From: Dehalococcoidia bacterium
GTDB lineage: Bacteria; Chloroflexota; Dehalococcoidia; SZUA-161
NCBI GenBank assembly: GCA_014874385.1
Contig: JACWAE010000029.1
Span: 1 to 37,690 of the forward strand
Reading direction: 5' to 3'
Length of the DNA: 37,690 nucleotides
In this document: piece after piece, positions 13,277 to 22,265 of the stretch
Layout of the letters: each line of letters begins with the position of its first letter
Numbering within the stretch: position 1 is the first letter of the stretch
Program-made: the position numbers and the translations under genes
The notes under the pieces: generated by a model
Database searches by the model: none
What the model was told of the DNA's origin: nothing
What the model saw: only the letters and a program-made list of their open reading frames with translations

Positions 13277-16243
13277 TTACCACTTTTCCTGCTGTAACCG
13301 GGCTATGAGCCACTTCTTCAGCCGCTCGTCCAGCTTGCCCACCCAGGACTCTATCTTCCGAATATCCCCGCTGGCGATAGCTGCCTTCTCCTCAGGAGTC
13401 AAGTCGTATTCTTTCAACGCCTCGACAGGATTCTCCGCCAGCCTGGCGAAGAAGGCGTTATCCTGAGAAGCCCTATCCAATACCGCGAGCACTGCTTTGA
13501 CTGCGGAGACCTTGAACTCGGGGATCTTCGCTGATGGGTCCGAAGCAGTGCTGGTCACGACGTTTACCGGAAGCTCGCTCCAGTGGAAGGCCATGAAGGC
13601 GAGACCTGGCGCAGTTTCATCCGTTATGCGAACCGGCGCTTCTATTTTGCCACGCTCGGATGCTATGGCGACTATATCACCATCCACGATGCCGAGCTTC
13701 AGCGCGTCTTCGGGATGGATGTCAATAGTGCCGGTGGGACACAATTTATTCAGCACATCAGACCTACGGGTCATGCTGCCGGTATGATAGTGCTCCAATA
13801 TCCTTCCTGTGGTAAGGATGAGCGGAAACCCCGGGGAGACTGATTCCGCTGGAGCCTTGTATTCCACGGCATGGAACTTGCCCAGCCCGCGAATGAATTT
13901 GCCCTGATGTAGTATCTGTGTGCCGGGATGGTTTCTATCCGTGCAGGGCCACTGCAATCCATAACCGTTCAGTCGGTCATAATGAATACCACCGTATATC
14001 GGAGTCAGCGAGGCAATCTCCTCCATTATCTGTTCGGGGTTCTTGTAGCCGAAGCGATGTCCCATCTTCTCGGCCAGCAAAGTGATAATCTCCCAGTCCG
14101 GTTTAGCCTCGCCCGGAGGCTCAACGGCTTTTCTCACCCTCTGCACGCGCCTTTCGGTATTAGTGAATGTACCATCTTTTTCAGCGTAAGCGGCTGCGGG
14201 GAGAATGACGTCGGCGATGACAGCCGTCTCCGTGGGGAATATATCCTGTACAACCAGGAACTCCAGGTTGGTCAAACTTTGGCGAGTGTGTCGCATATCT
14301 GGGTCGGTAATGATTGGGTTCTCTCCCATGATGTACATCGCCTTGACCCCACCCTCCGGCTTGGTGCTCAACATATCCCCCATAGTAAGCCCAGGTTTTG
14401 CCGGTAGAGCATTGACACCCCACGCGGCCTCAGACGCCTTCCTTTTCTCCTGGTCGGTTACCGCCTGATAGCCAGTGAGGACGTTAGGCAGGGCTCCCAT
14501 ATCGCAGGCGCCCTGGACGTTGTTCTGGCCCCTTAGCGGGCTTAAGCCGGTGCCCTCCCGACCGATATTGCCAGTCAGCATCAGCAGGTTAGCCAGGGTT
14601 TTAACGTTATCCGTGCCTGTGGTGTGCTGGGTTATGCCCATGCCGTATAAAACGGCGGCCTTATCGACACCGGCAAACAGCCGAGCAGCCTTTATTATGT
14701 CAGCCCTGGCGACGCCAGTTATTTTCTCAGCCATTTCCGGTGTGTATTTCTTGACAGTCTCCGCCAGTTGCTCGAAGCCCTCGGTGCGTTCCTGGATGAA
14801 CTTCTTGTTATGAAGGTTCTCCTCGATAATCACGTGCATTATGGCATTGAGCAGAGCCACATCTGTTCCGGGTTTATGGCGTAAATGTATGGCTGCCATT
14901 TTGGCAAACTCGGTAGTGCGCGGGTCGACGACTATAAGCTTAGTGCCCTTGAATTTCACCCCCTGACGGATGAGCCGCCCGATAATGGGGTGACACTCTG
15001 TAGTATTGGAGCCTATCACGAAGAGAAGGTCAGCCTTCCCCACATCAGCTATTGAGTTGGTCATTGCTCCGCTTCCGAATGCTTGGGCCAGACCGGCCAC
15101 AGTGGGGGAGTGTCAGAGACGGGCGCAGTGGTCTATATTGTTGGTTCCGATTACCGCCCGGGTGAATTTTTGCAGGAGGTAATTCTCCTCGTTGGTGCAT
15201 TTGGCCGAGCTTAGCACACCGATGCTGTCCGGACCGTATTTCTCCTTCATCAGGTTAAGTTTCCTGGCGACCAGGTCAAGCGCCTCATCCCAGGTGGCTT
15301 CGCGGAATATATCTTTGAAGTTGCCGTTAACCTGTATGTCTTTGCCCTTGCCCTCTTTCCTGATCAAGGGCTTGGTCAGCCTGCTGGGATGGCTGACGAA
15401 GTCGAAGCCAAAGCGCCCTTTGACGCAGAGGCCGCCCTTGTTTACAGGGCTCTCTTTATCGCCCTGGACTTCGACGATTTCATTGCCGCGCATGCCCAGA
15501 TATATCGAGCAGCCCACGCCGCAATAAGGGCAGATCGTCTTAACCTGGCGTGTCGCCTGCCTGGTGCGTTTGGGAAGCAAGGCTCCGGTGGGACACCTGG
15601 CGATGCACTCGCCGCAGGACTCGCAAATTGAATCATGTATCGGCTTATCGCCGAATGTGCTAACTTTAGCTGCATAGCCGCGGTATGCCAGGTCGATAGC
15701 CCCCACGCCTGCTATTTCCTGGCAGGCCCGTACGCATCTGCCGCAGAGGATGCACTTGTTATGGTCGCGGTCGAAGGCAGGGTGGCTCGTATCAATGGGG
15801 AGCACTCTAGTGCCCTTGCGCAGTCTATCGAAGTGCTCCTGCTCGATGCCCAGGTATCGAGCGACTTTTTGTAGCTCGCACTGCTGGTTCTTAGCGCAGG
15901 TGAGGCAGTCGCCAACGTGGTTAGCCATGATCAGCTCTATGGCTATGCGGCGTGCCTGGTTTACTTTGGTCGTCTCGGTATGAACTATCATCTTATCGGC
16001 TGCCGGAGTAGTGCAGGAGCTGACTATGCCGCGCATTCCGTCAATCTCAACTACGCAGAGCCGGCAGGCCCCGTAGGGTTTCAGGTCGGGGTCATAGCAA
16101 AGTGTAGGGATATATATGCCAGCACCCAGTGCCGCTTCCAGCACAGTGACCCCCTTGGGCGCCTCTATTTTCTTCCCGTCAATGGTCAAGGTGATAGTTG
16201 CCACTTTTTTCTCTTCCGCGGTAGTTGAGGCAGTCGTAGTCAT
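13277..16243 (-). CDS. fdhA: NAD-linked formate dehydrogenase catalytic subunit FdhA, selenoprotein
   Basis: One gene of 989 codons, read through an in-frame TGA (15113-15115) as selenocysteine 377. It oxidises formate to CO2 at a Mo/W-bis-pterin site. Domains in order: plant-type [2Fe-2S] (C49, C60, C63, C77), NuoG-like His/Cys cluster (HVGDCLTCAKNQQC), two [4Fe-4S] sites (CILCGRCVRAC, CESCGECIARC), the molybdopterin-domain [4Fe-4S] (CPYCGVGC), then the active site NIDHCARL-U-HSPTVAGL and the pterin and dinucleotide-binding domains. A canonical enzyme would end near KIPEFKVSAVK. This one has about 73 extra residues ending WLIARLQQEKW that are homologous to the separate 105-residue protein at 18790. 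An AGGGAGGA site precedes the ATG. NuoF-like and NuoE-like partners lie directly upstream. Gene callers that stop at TGA would split it into 376- and 607-residue pieces. Confidence 0.93.
15075..15115 (-). promoter_or_regulatory. Selenocysteine UGA codon with bacterial SECIS-like hairpin
   Basis: After TGA (15113-15115) come 18 bases and then GGTCT (15090-15094) held between GGCC arms (15095-15098 and 15086-15089). In E. coli fdhF the apical loop GGUCU also follows the UGA by 18 bases and directs SelB. The surrounding residues (ARL-U-HSPTVAGLAQ) align with the active-site selenocysteine or cysteine of formate dehydrogenases, so the codon is decoded, not a stop. Confidence 0.85.
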
Positions 16244-16260
16244 CTGATTCCTCCCTTTGC

Positions 16261-18171
16261 TTAGGCCTTACCGCCTACCGGCACAGGCTCTGCCGGGGCT
16301 TTTACAGGTGCCCCTGACGAGATTGCTACTGCGCTGAACTTGGCCGGGCAAACATCCAGGCATGTCCCGCATTTTGCACACTTGCTCTGGTCTATAACGT
16401 GCACCATCCGCTTGCCCCCTTTGATTGCTTCGGATGTGCAGGCTCTGGCGCAGATACCGCATCCCTGGCATTTCTCGGGGATGATGTAGTAAGAGACCAG
16501 TGCCTGGCAGGCTAAAGCCGGACATCGTTTCTCATTTATATGGGCTTCATATTCATCTCTGAAGTAGCGAATAGTGGTCAGCACCGGGTTGGGAGCTGTC
16601 CCGCCCAGGGCGCAGAGCGAGCCGTTCTTTACCGCATCGCCTATTTCCTGAAGCAGTTCGATGTCTCCGGCTCTGCCTTTACCGTTTACTATATCCTGCA
16701 AGATATCCAGCATCTGTTTCGTTCCCAGTCTACACATTACGCATTTGCCGCAGGACTCGGATTGAGTGAAGTTAAGGAAGTATCTGGCCACATCGACCAT
16801 GCAGGTAGTCTCGTCCATCACCACCATTCCGCCGGAGCCCACTATGGAGCCAGCGGCGGCTAAAGACTCGTAGTCAACAGGGGAATCGAGGAAGCTGGTG
16901 GGCAGGCAGCCGCCTGATGGCCCGCCGGTCTGCGTTGCTTTGTATTTCTTCCCTCCCAGGATTCCGCCACCTATTCCGTAGATAATCTCACGTAAGCTGA
17001 TGCCCATAGGCACTTCGATAAGCCCCGTGCGCACGACCTTCCCTACCAGTGAAAAGGTCTTGGTGCCCTTGCTCTTCTCGGTGCCGTAGCTGGCGAACCA
17101 GCTTGCGCTCTTCTGAAGTATGGCGGAGACATTGGCCCAGGTTTCCACGTTGTTGATATTGGTGGGCTTGCCCCAGAGACCGGATTGGGCAGGGAAGGGG
17201 GGGCGAGAGCGAGGCATGCCACGGTTGCCTTCTATGGAAGCCATCAGGGCTGTCTCCTCACCACAGACGAAGGCCCCGGCGCCCTCTTTTATCTTGATAT
17301 GGAAGTTGAAGCCGGAGCCCAGGATATTGTCGCCCAGTAACCCGCATTCTTCCATTTGCTTCAAGGCTACTATCAGCCGTTTAATCGCCAGTGGATACTC
17401 AGCGCGGATATAAACGTAGCCCTCCGATGCTCCGATAGCGTAAGCGCCGATGAGCATTCCTTCCAGGACAGCGTGGGGGTCGCCTTCCATCACCGCTCTG
17501 TCCATGAAAGCCCCGGGGTCTCCTTCATCGGCATTGCAAACAATATATTTGATGGTGCCCGGCGCATCATGGCAGAATTGCCATTTCATCCCTGTGGGGA
17601 AGCCTGCGCCGCCCCGACCACGCAATCCCGATTTCTTCATCTCATCAATTATTTCCTGGGGTTTCATCTTGAGCGCTTTGATAAAGCCCTCGTAACCGCC
17701 GTTGGCGATGTAGTGCCCTATGTTTGCGGGGTCTATATTTCCGCAGTTGCGCAAAACGATACGAACCTGTGGCTTCAGTACAGGGAGTTCGAAGAGCTTG
17801 GGGATCCCTTCCAGAGTCCCCTCGCCGCGAGTGCCCATAGCGAGGTCAGGGCGAGGATTGTCTCCGGCCAGCCAGTCTCTGACGACCTCAGCCACGATTT
17901 CAGGGGTGAGATTGCCGTAGAAGACGCTGGGCTTACCGGGCTTTATTACCTCTATCAGAGGTTCGGCATAGCAGAGCCCGATGCAGCCCACCTGAACGAT
18001 GTCGGCCTTGATGTTGTTTTTGGCTAACTCTGTGTTAAGCGCCTCCAGTATGGTTTCCGCGCCCGCCGCCATACCACAGGTGGCAGTGCCGATCAAGATG
18101 CGGGGTCTCGGACTATTCTGCATGGCTTGCCATTGCGAAGCCGCTTCTTTTTTTATCTCTTCGAAACTCAT
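16261..18171 (-). CDS. NuoF-like flavoprotein subunit of formate dehydrogenase (HymB/FdsB type)
   Basis: 636 residues that fit the NADH-oxidising subunit of NAD-dependent formate dehydrogenases and bifurcating hydrogenases. Parts in order are a thioredoxin-like [2Fe-2S] domain (about 20-110, with C near TATCGMAAG and VGCIGLC), the FMN/NADH-binding Rossmann-like core (GLRGRGGAGFPTGMKW, CNADEGDPGAFMDR, GAGAFVCGEETAL), a SLBB domain, the NuoF [4Fe-4S] region (ESCGKCVMCRLG), and a C-terminal pair of [4Fe-4S] motifs (CQGCGICARAC, CAKCGTCLDVC). The start ATG is at 18171. Spacing to fdhA is 17 bases and to the NuoE-like gene 39 bases, one operon. The two extra ferredoxin-type clusters allow ferredoxin-linked, possibly bifurcating, electron transfer; that is inference. 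Confidence 0.9.
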   Translation of the reverse strand: MSFEEIKKEAASQWQAMQNSPRPRILIGTATCGMAAGAETILEALNTELAKNNIKADIVQVGCIGLCYAEPLIEVIKPGKPSVFYGNLTPEIVAEVVRDWLAGDNPRPDLAMGTRGEGTLEGIPKLFELPVLKPQVRIVLRNCGNIDPANIGHYIANGGYEGFIKALKMKPQEIIDEMKKSGLRGRGGAGFPTGMKWQFCHDAPGTIKYIVCNADEGDPGAFMDRAVMEGDPHAVLEGMLIGAYAIGASEGYVYIRAEYPLAIKRLIVALKQMEECGLLGDNILGSGFNFHIKIKEGAGAFVCGEETALMASIEGNRGMPRSRPPFPAQSGLWGKPTNINNVETWANVSAILQKSASWFASYGTEKSKGTKTFSLVGKVVRTGLIEVPMGISLREIIYGIGGGILGGKKYKATQTGGPSGGCLPTSFLDSPVDYESLAAAGSIVGSGGMVVMDETTCMVDVARYFLNFTQSESCGKCVMCRLGTKQMLDILQDIVNGKGRAGDIELLQEIGDAVKNGSLCALGGTAPNPVLTTIRYFRDEYEAHINEKRCPALACQALVSYYIIPEKCQGCGICARACTSEAIKGGKRMVHVIDQSKCAKCGTCLDVCPAKFSAVAISSGAPVKAPAEPVPVGGKA

Positions 18172-18210
18172 TGTGCCCCCTATCTGTGTACTGAGGCCAG
18201 ACTTCAGGTT

Positions 18211-18720
18211 CTAGCTTTTCTTATCTATTAGCTTTTTCGCTGCGTCTGGCGTCATTCTGCCATGCACCTTATCGTTAACTACCACAACCGGCGCTAAGGC
18301 ACAGGAACCGAAGCAAGCTACGGTTTCCAGCGTATATTCCAGGTCCGGCGTAGTGCCTCCGTCCTTGATGCCTAATTTGTTCTCCATCTCACTGATTATC
18401 CGGGGCGCTCCGCGTACATAGCAGCCTGTGCCCCAGCATATCTTTACTATGTTTCGGCCTGTGGGGACGAGCTTGAACTGAGCATAGAATGTGCCGATGC
18501 CAAACACTGTGCTCGGCGGCACATGAACGAATTCGGCTATGCGTTTCATTGCTTGCTCGGGCAAATAGCCGAATCGCTGTTGAACCTGTTGTAGAATTGG
18601 GATTAATTCGCCCTTTTCGCCTTTGAAGTGCGCCAGGATTTCAGTCGTTTGGCTATCAATGGCTTTATCAGGTCCTGGCGTTACTGCGCGCGCACCTTCT
18701 ATCGCTGAAGCAACTTTCAT
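18211..18720 (-). CDS. NuoE-like thioredoxin-fold [2Fe-2S] subunit (HymA/FdsG type)
   Basis: 169 residues. The NuoE family pattern is clear: LIPILQQVQQRFGYLPEQAM near residues 35-60, VFGIGTFYAQFKL, and the cluster ligands in ICWGTGCYVRGA and ACFGSCALAPVVVVND. It supplies the [2Fe-2S] cluster that partners the NuoF-like FMN subunit in NAD-linked formate dehydrogenase. A GAGGTG ribosome-binding site precedes the ATG at 18720. The length and all four cysteines are normal. Confidence 0.92.
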   Translation of the reverse strand: MKVASAIEGARAVTPGPDKAIDSQTTEILAHFKGEKGELIPILQQVQQRFGYLPEQAMKRIAEFVHVPPSTVFGIGTFYAQFKLVPTGRNIVKICWGTGCYVRGAPRIISEMENKLGIKDGGTTPDLEYTLETVACFGSCALAPVVVVNDKVHGRMTPDAAKKLIDKKS

Positions 18721-18789
18721 TTTCGCACCTCTTGTCGTCTCGTCATATAAGTGCTATTCGGGTTGATTGCCAATGGCATTAGCCAAAGG

Positions 18790-19107
18790 CTACCATTTCT
18801 CCTGGCTGAGCCGACACCACAGCCAAGTAGCCAATCGCTTGTCCAGTTTTCCTACCCAGCTCTCTATCTTTTTGATGTCGCCGCTACCGAGCGCTGCCCT
18901 TTCCTCCCAACTGAGGACATAATACTCAGAAAGGGTTTTCTCGGGGTTGTCGGCTAGCTGAGCCAGGAAGTTGCTGTCATCAGCAGCCCGAGCCAGTATC
19001 TCAAGAATAGCCTCCTTGCTGGTCTGGGCTGCCTTGGCTTCTCCCTTGGATAATTTCCCCAATGCTTCCATTCCCTTCTCCTTCTTTGAGCCTACTGTCG
19101 TAGCCAT
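18790..19107 (-). CDS. Stand-alone paralogue of the FdhA C-terminal tail, 105 aa
   Basis: First gene of the formate dehydrogenase operon, 69 bases upstream of the NuoE-like gene, with a GGGAGG ribosome-binding site. After about 30 Lys/Ala-rich residues (MATTVGSKKEKGMEALGKLS), the remaining ~75 residues align with the extra C-terminus of FdhA. By hand I count about 44 identities in about 73 positions with one single-residue gap, including the stretch SGDI-K-IESWVGKLD and the shared ending QEKW. The motif 'F..LA.NPE..L.EY.L..EE..AL.SGD' resembles small LigA-like/Opr peptides seen in several bacterial settings, including some peptide-precursor families, but no modifying enzyme is nearby. It has no cysteine-cluster motif and no membrane segment. 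A docking, assembly or regulatory role for formate dehydrogenase is the simplest inference. Confidence 0.75.
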   Translation of the reverse strand: MATTVGSKKEKGMEALGKLSKGEAKAAQTSKEAILEILARAADDSNFLAQLADNPEKTLSEYYVLSWEERAALGSGDIKKIESWVGKLDKRLATWLWCRLSQEKW

Positions 19108-19285
19108 TGATTCGCCTCCCCTTTTCTTCCTCTACATAAAGTATAGCTTTCCCAAGCCTCGCTTACATTGGCCTTTCGTGCAATCTTCGGCATGTACAAA
19201 GGTACAAGACGATGACTGTATTAAAGAACGATAAACTGTGGACTTTAGGGCTTCCTGGGCATTTAATTGAGGAAATTTAGCAACT
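19108..19285. other. Leader region of the formate dehydrogenase operon
   Basis: This gene-free stretch lies upstream of the minus-strand fdh operon. The only notable pattern is TGTAC-AAAG-GTACA (19193-19206), a short inverted repeat that also reads as a near-direct repeat of GTACAA. It could be an operator. I find no convincing -35/-10 pair on the minus strand. Confidence 0.25.
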
Positions 19286-19379
19286 GGGGAGTGCAGAGTG
19301 GCAAAGCCCCTTTGCTGGGGGTCTGGGGGTATCCCCCAGTTTTCCAATTCCCCCAAGATTGGGGGATACAGGGGGTTGA
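19286..19379. repeat. Dispersed repeat, copy B (inverted relative to copy at 4382-4475)
   Basis: The reverse complement of this stretch matches the copy at 4382-4475 over its whole length, from GCAAAGCCCCTTTGCTGGGG through the CCCCC-rich core to GGGGGTTGA. Here it lies between the divergent fdh operon and the NarL-type two-component genes. No frame or target duplication is evident. Confidence 0.8.
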
Positions 19380-19415
19380 AAGTAGATTAATAGATAATCT
19401 CAACCTAATTTATAT

Positions 19416-19444
19416 TTGCCAAGTACCGCTCGATGCTTTAGAAT
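19416..19444 (+). promoter_or_regulatory. Candidate sigma70-type promoter of the NarL-type two-component operon
   Basis: TTGCCA (19416-19421) and TAGAAT (19439-19444) are each one base from consensus and are separated by 17 bases. The start would be near 19451, about 33 bases before the response-regulator ATG. Confidence 0.5.
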
Positions 19445-19483
19445 TGGCTGTGGTACAAATCGCCAGAGGATGCTCAATATTAG

Positions 19484-20173
19484 ATGAAGCAAAAGAAGAC
19501 CAGGGTCATTATCGCCGACGACCACGCCTTGCTGCGGGAGTCAATGAGAGACCTCCTTGATCGGCAGGAGGATATAGAGGTGGTCGGTGAGGCATGTGAC
19601 GGCGAGGAGGCCATACGGTTAAGCTATGAGCTAAAACCTGATATAGCAGTGATGGATATCGTGATGCCCAGGCTGAACGGTATTGAGGCGAGCAAGGAGA
19701 TAAAGAAGATCAGCCCGGGCACTGCTATCATAATTCTGACTGCCTACGATGATCCTCAGTACGTGATGGGCTTGCTTGAGGCCGGAGCTGCAGGGTATTT
19801 GCTGAAAAGCGCTCGCGGCCGTGATGTGGTGGCTGCGATTCGTGCTGTGAGGGCAGGCGAGTCAGTCCTCCATCCCTCGATAATAGCCATGCTCCTTAAG
19901 AGGGCGATGGGGATGCCGACTGAGCAGAACAGGCCGAAAGGGAAAGAGACCCTCACCGACCGGGAAATTGAGGTGCTGGAACTGGCAGCAAAGGGAATGA
20001 GTAATAAGGAAATAGCAGAGAAGCTCTCTGTAACCGTTCGCACGGTGAAGGCCCATATCTCTAATGTATTTGCCAAAATGGACGTTGCTTCACGCACCGA
20101 AGCCATATTGAAGGCTGTACGAGAAGGATGGCTTGAGCTTGACAAAGCCCCTACCGGCATTGACAGCGACTGA
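19484..20173 (+). CDS. NarL/FixJ-family response regulator
   Basis: 229 residues. The receiver domain (about 1-125) has the acidic pair ADDH, the phospho-acceptor D58 in VMDIVMP, the T of ILTAYDD and the K of YLLKSA. A LuxR-type helix-turn-helix lies at about 160-215 (LTDREIEVLELAAKGMSNKEIAEKL...VKAHISNVFAKM). It is a DNA-binding output regulator. It is encoded next to a HisKA_3 kinase, as is usual for this class, and divergent from the formate dehydrogenase operon, a natural candidate target. The ribosome-binding site is weak (AGAGGATG, far upstream). Confidence 0.92.
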   Translation: MKQKKTRVIIADDHALLRESMRDLLDRQEDIEVVGEACDGEEAIRLSYELKPDIAVMDIVMPRLNGIEASKEIKKISPGTAIIILTAYDDPQYVMGLLEAGAAGYLLKSARGRDVVAAIRAVRAGESVLHPSIIAMLLKRAMGMPTEQNRPKGKETLTDREIEVLELAAKGMSNKEIAEKLSVTVRTVKAHISNVFAKMDVASRTEAILKAVREGWLELDKAPTGIDSD

Positions 20174-20229
20174 GCCTGTTGATAGCCTGGTGTCCTTGAT
20201 TGAAATCTCACCCACAGGTTGGATGTGAT

Positions 20230-21792
20230 ATGTCCCGCAGCAGAAGACTGATTACTCTAAGCACGCTCTCAGGTATACTTGCACAGGCTGAAAGGATAGA
20301 AGATATCCTGCCCACGGCAATTGAGATAGTTGCCGATGTCATGAGAATCGAGGTGGTTCGAATATATACGCTGGATACCAGGAGAAATGAACTGGTGCTG
20401 TCGGCCTACCGTGGGGTTACTGAGGAGTTTGCCCGCAGGGTGAAAAAGGTAAAGCTGGGCGAGGGTTTAAACGGGCGTGTTGCGCAGATTGGCGAACCCT
20501 TGATGGTGAGCGAGGCCACCAGGGACCCCCGATTGTTCAGGGAAGCGGTTCGGCGGGAGAAAATCAAGGCCCAGCTTGTCGTTCCTATGAAATCGAGGGG
20601 ACATGTAGTCGGCACAATTTGTGTGGCTACACGCCAGAAGCGGGAGTTCAGTACCGAGGAGATGGAGCTGCTGACAGCTATCGGCAATCAAATTGGAATA
20701 GCTATAGATAAAGCCAGTCTTTATCAGGAACAGGCATCGCTGACGCAGCTATTGCGATTATCCGAGGCAAAATATCGTGAACTGTTCCAGGATGCCAGCG
20801 ACGCCATCATAATCCATGACCTGGAAGGCAATGTCACCGACGCAAATAAGGCTTGTGAAAAGCTGCTCGGTTATTCGGTGGATGAGCTGGTGAGCAAGAA
20901 GGCTTCAAATTTCCTTCAAGATGATGCTCTCGACCTGGCCCGGCAAATTCGGAAGAAGCTGCTCAGCGGCGAGAGAATAGAGCAGCGCTATGAACAGCAT
21001 TTGCAGAGACGGGATGGCAGTGAGGCTATCATTGAGCTGGCCAGCAGGCTGATTACTGCCGATGGTAAGCCTATCGGATTCGAGAATATCGGCCGTGACG
21101 TTACCGATGAACGCAAGATGCGGGATAATCTTCGTTTCTACCTGAAGCAGGTTCTGCAAGCGCAGGAAGAGGAGCGCAAACGCATTTCTCGCGAGCTTCA
21201 CGATGATGCCGGTCAATCCTTGCTGCTGCTGATGCACCGGCTGGATGCACTGGCTTCTGACCCTGCTAACAGGCTGTCTAAGCAGGCTAAAGATAAGGTC
21301 ACCCGGTTGCATCGTTTAGCTGTGAAGATTCTCGATGGCCTGAGGCGCTACGCCCAGGAGCTGAGGCCTGCTATTCTGGACCACATGGGGTTAGTAGCAG
21401 CGCTGGGATGGATGGCTGAGAACCTGGAACGGGACCGAAGGACGAAAGTCATCGTAGAGGTGCGTGGAACGGAATGCGAGCTGTCGCCTGAGGCCAAATT
21501 GGTACTTTTCCGCATTGCTCAGGAAGCGTTGAACAATGTGAAGAGGCATTCTGACGCAACCAGGGCCGTGGTTAAATTGGAATATGAGCCGCAGAAGATA
21601 ATAATGACGATAACCGATAATGGCAAGGGATTTGAGCCGCCGGAAAGGCTGAGCGACCTTGCCAGCATCGGCAAGCTGGGCCTAACTGGCATGGAGGAAC
21701 GGGCAAGACTGCTTGGTGGTACTCTGCGGGTTCAGTCTATGCCTGGAGAAGGTACGGCAGTAACCGTTGAGTTGCCGCTAAACAGCACATGA
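20230..21792 (+). CDS. GAF-PAS sensor histidine kinase (HisKA_3 type)
   Basis: About 520 residues from ATG 20230. An upstream in-frame TTG at 20200 is less likely, because the ATG directly begins the conserved part after a GGTTGGA sequence. Domains: GAF (about 15-165, with LGEGLNGRVAQIGEPLMV and GTICVATRQKREFS), PAS (about 180-300, DASDAIIIHDLEGNVTDANKACEKLLGYS), HisKA_3 dimerisation domain with the H-box RISRELHDDAGQSLLLL, and HATPase_c (DNGKGFEPP, GKLGLTGMEERARLLGGTL). There is no membrane segment, so it is a cytoplasmic sensor. The GAF or PAS could bind a small molecule, haem or flavin; no ligand motif is decisive. It partners the NarL-type regulator 56 bases upstream. Confidence 0.9.
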   Translation: MSRSRRLITLSTLSGILAQAERIEDILPTAIEIVADVMRIEVVRIYTLDTRRNELVLSAYRGVTEEFARRVKKVKLGEGLNGRVAQIGEPLMVSEATRDPRLFREAVRREKIKAQLVVPMKSRGHVVGTICVATRQKREFSTEEMELLTAIGNQIGIAIDKASLYQEQASLTQLLRLSEAKYRELFQDASDAIIIHDLEGNVTDANKACEKLLGYSVDELVSKKASNFLQDDALDLARQIRKKLLSGERIEQRYEQHLQRRDGSEAIIELASRLITADGKPIGFENIGRDVTDERKMRDNLRFYLKQVLQAQEEERKRISRELHDDAGQSLLLLMHRLDALASDPANRLSKQAKDKVTRLHRLAVKILDGLRRYAQELRPAILDHMGLVAALGWMAENLERDRRTKVIVEVRGTECELSPEAKLVLFRIAQEALNNVKRHSDATRAVVKLEYEPQKIIMTITDNGKGFEPPERLSDLASIGKLGLTGMEERARLLGGTLRVQSMPGEGTAVTVELPLNST

Positions 21793-21806
21793 ACGCGCAG
21801 CACTGG

Positions 21807-22265
21807 CTACAGGTATGTCAATACCAAATTGTTGATCACAGCAATCACAGCCATCACTGCATACGGCACGAGCAGAAACACAAAGGCCGCCCGTCCGAAA
21901 CCTTTGAAGCCGGCCCTGATGAGAATAAACCGTAAAGTTATAGCTGCTAGTGATATGGCGCAGACAGCGGCCAGGTCGGCCAGGAACAGTCCCGCAAATC
22001 CGCCCTTCTCCAGTGCCCATTTGGCGAGTGAGCCAGCTTCGTTGAAATAACTTTTTCCGCTTAAGGCCAGGATGGCGTAGGTGCTGGCATAGTCCAGAAG
22101 GGCCATGAAAGCTACTAAAGCGAGAAGCCAGGGTTCCCTCCATCGCCAGAGAAATCTTGACGCCGCTTCTACATATCGCTCGGCACGGCGGTCTCTTTCT
22201 GCAGCTTTCCTCAGCCTGCTCTTCATGAACTGGAGCACTGTGTCTAAGGAGTCCCTTTTTTCCAC
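21807..22265 (-). CDS. Membrane protein of unknown function, 152 aa
   Basis: An N-terminal charged part (about 1-45, rich in Arg/Lys/Glu: FMKSRLRKAAERDRRAERY) is followed by three or four hydrophobic segments: WLLALVAFMALLDYASTYAIL, FAGLFLADLAAVCAISLAAI, and AAFVFLLVPYAVMAVIAVINN. The segment DYASTYAIL...YFNEAGSLAKWAL recalls small DUF5658-like membrane proteins, but I would not assign a family. It is convergent with the kinase gene, 14 bases apart. A 165-residue frame on the same strand is its shadow. Confidence 0.7.
   Translation of the reverse strand: MEKRDSLDTVLQFMKSRLRKAAERDRRAERYVEAASRFLWRWREPWLLALVAFMALLDYASTYAILALSGKSYFNEAGSLAKWALEKGGFAGLFLADLAAVCAISLAAITLRFILIRAGFKGFGRAAFVFLLVPYAVMAVIAVINNLVLTYL

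Noticed and set aside
13043-13297. 84-codon plus-strand frame
   Set aside because: It runs through intergenic repeats and antisense to a rubredoxin-like remnant, with no ribosome-binding site.
13277-15100. Separate 607-residue molybdopterin oxidoreductase gene
   Set aside because: It is the second half of fdhA after the selenocysteine codon, with no start signal of its own.
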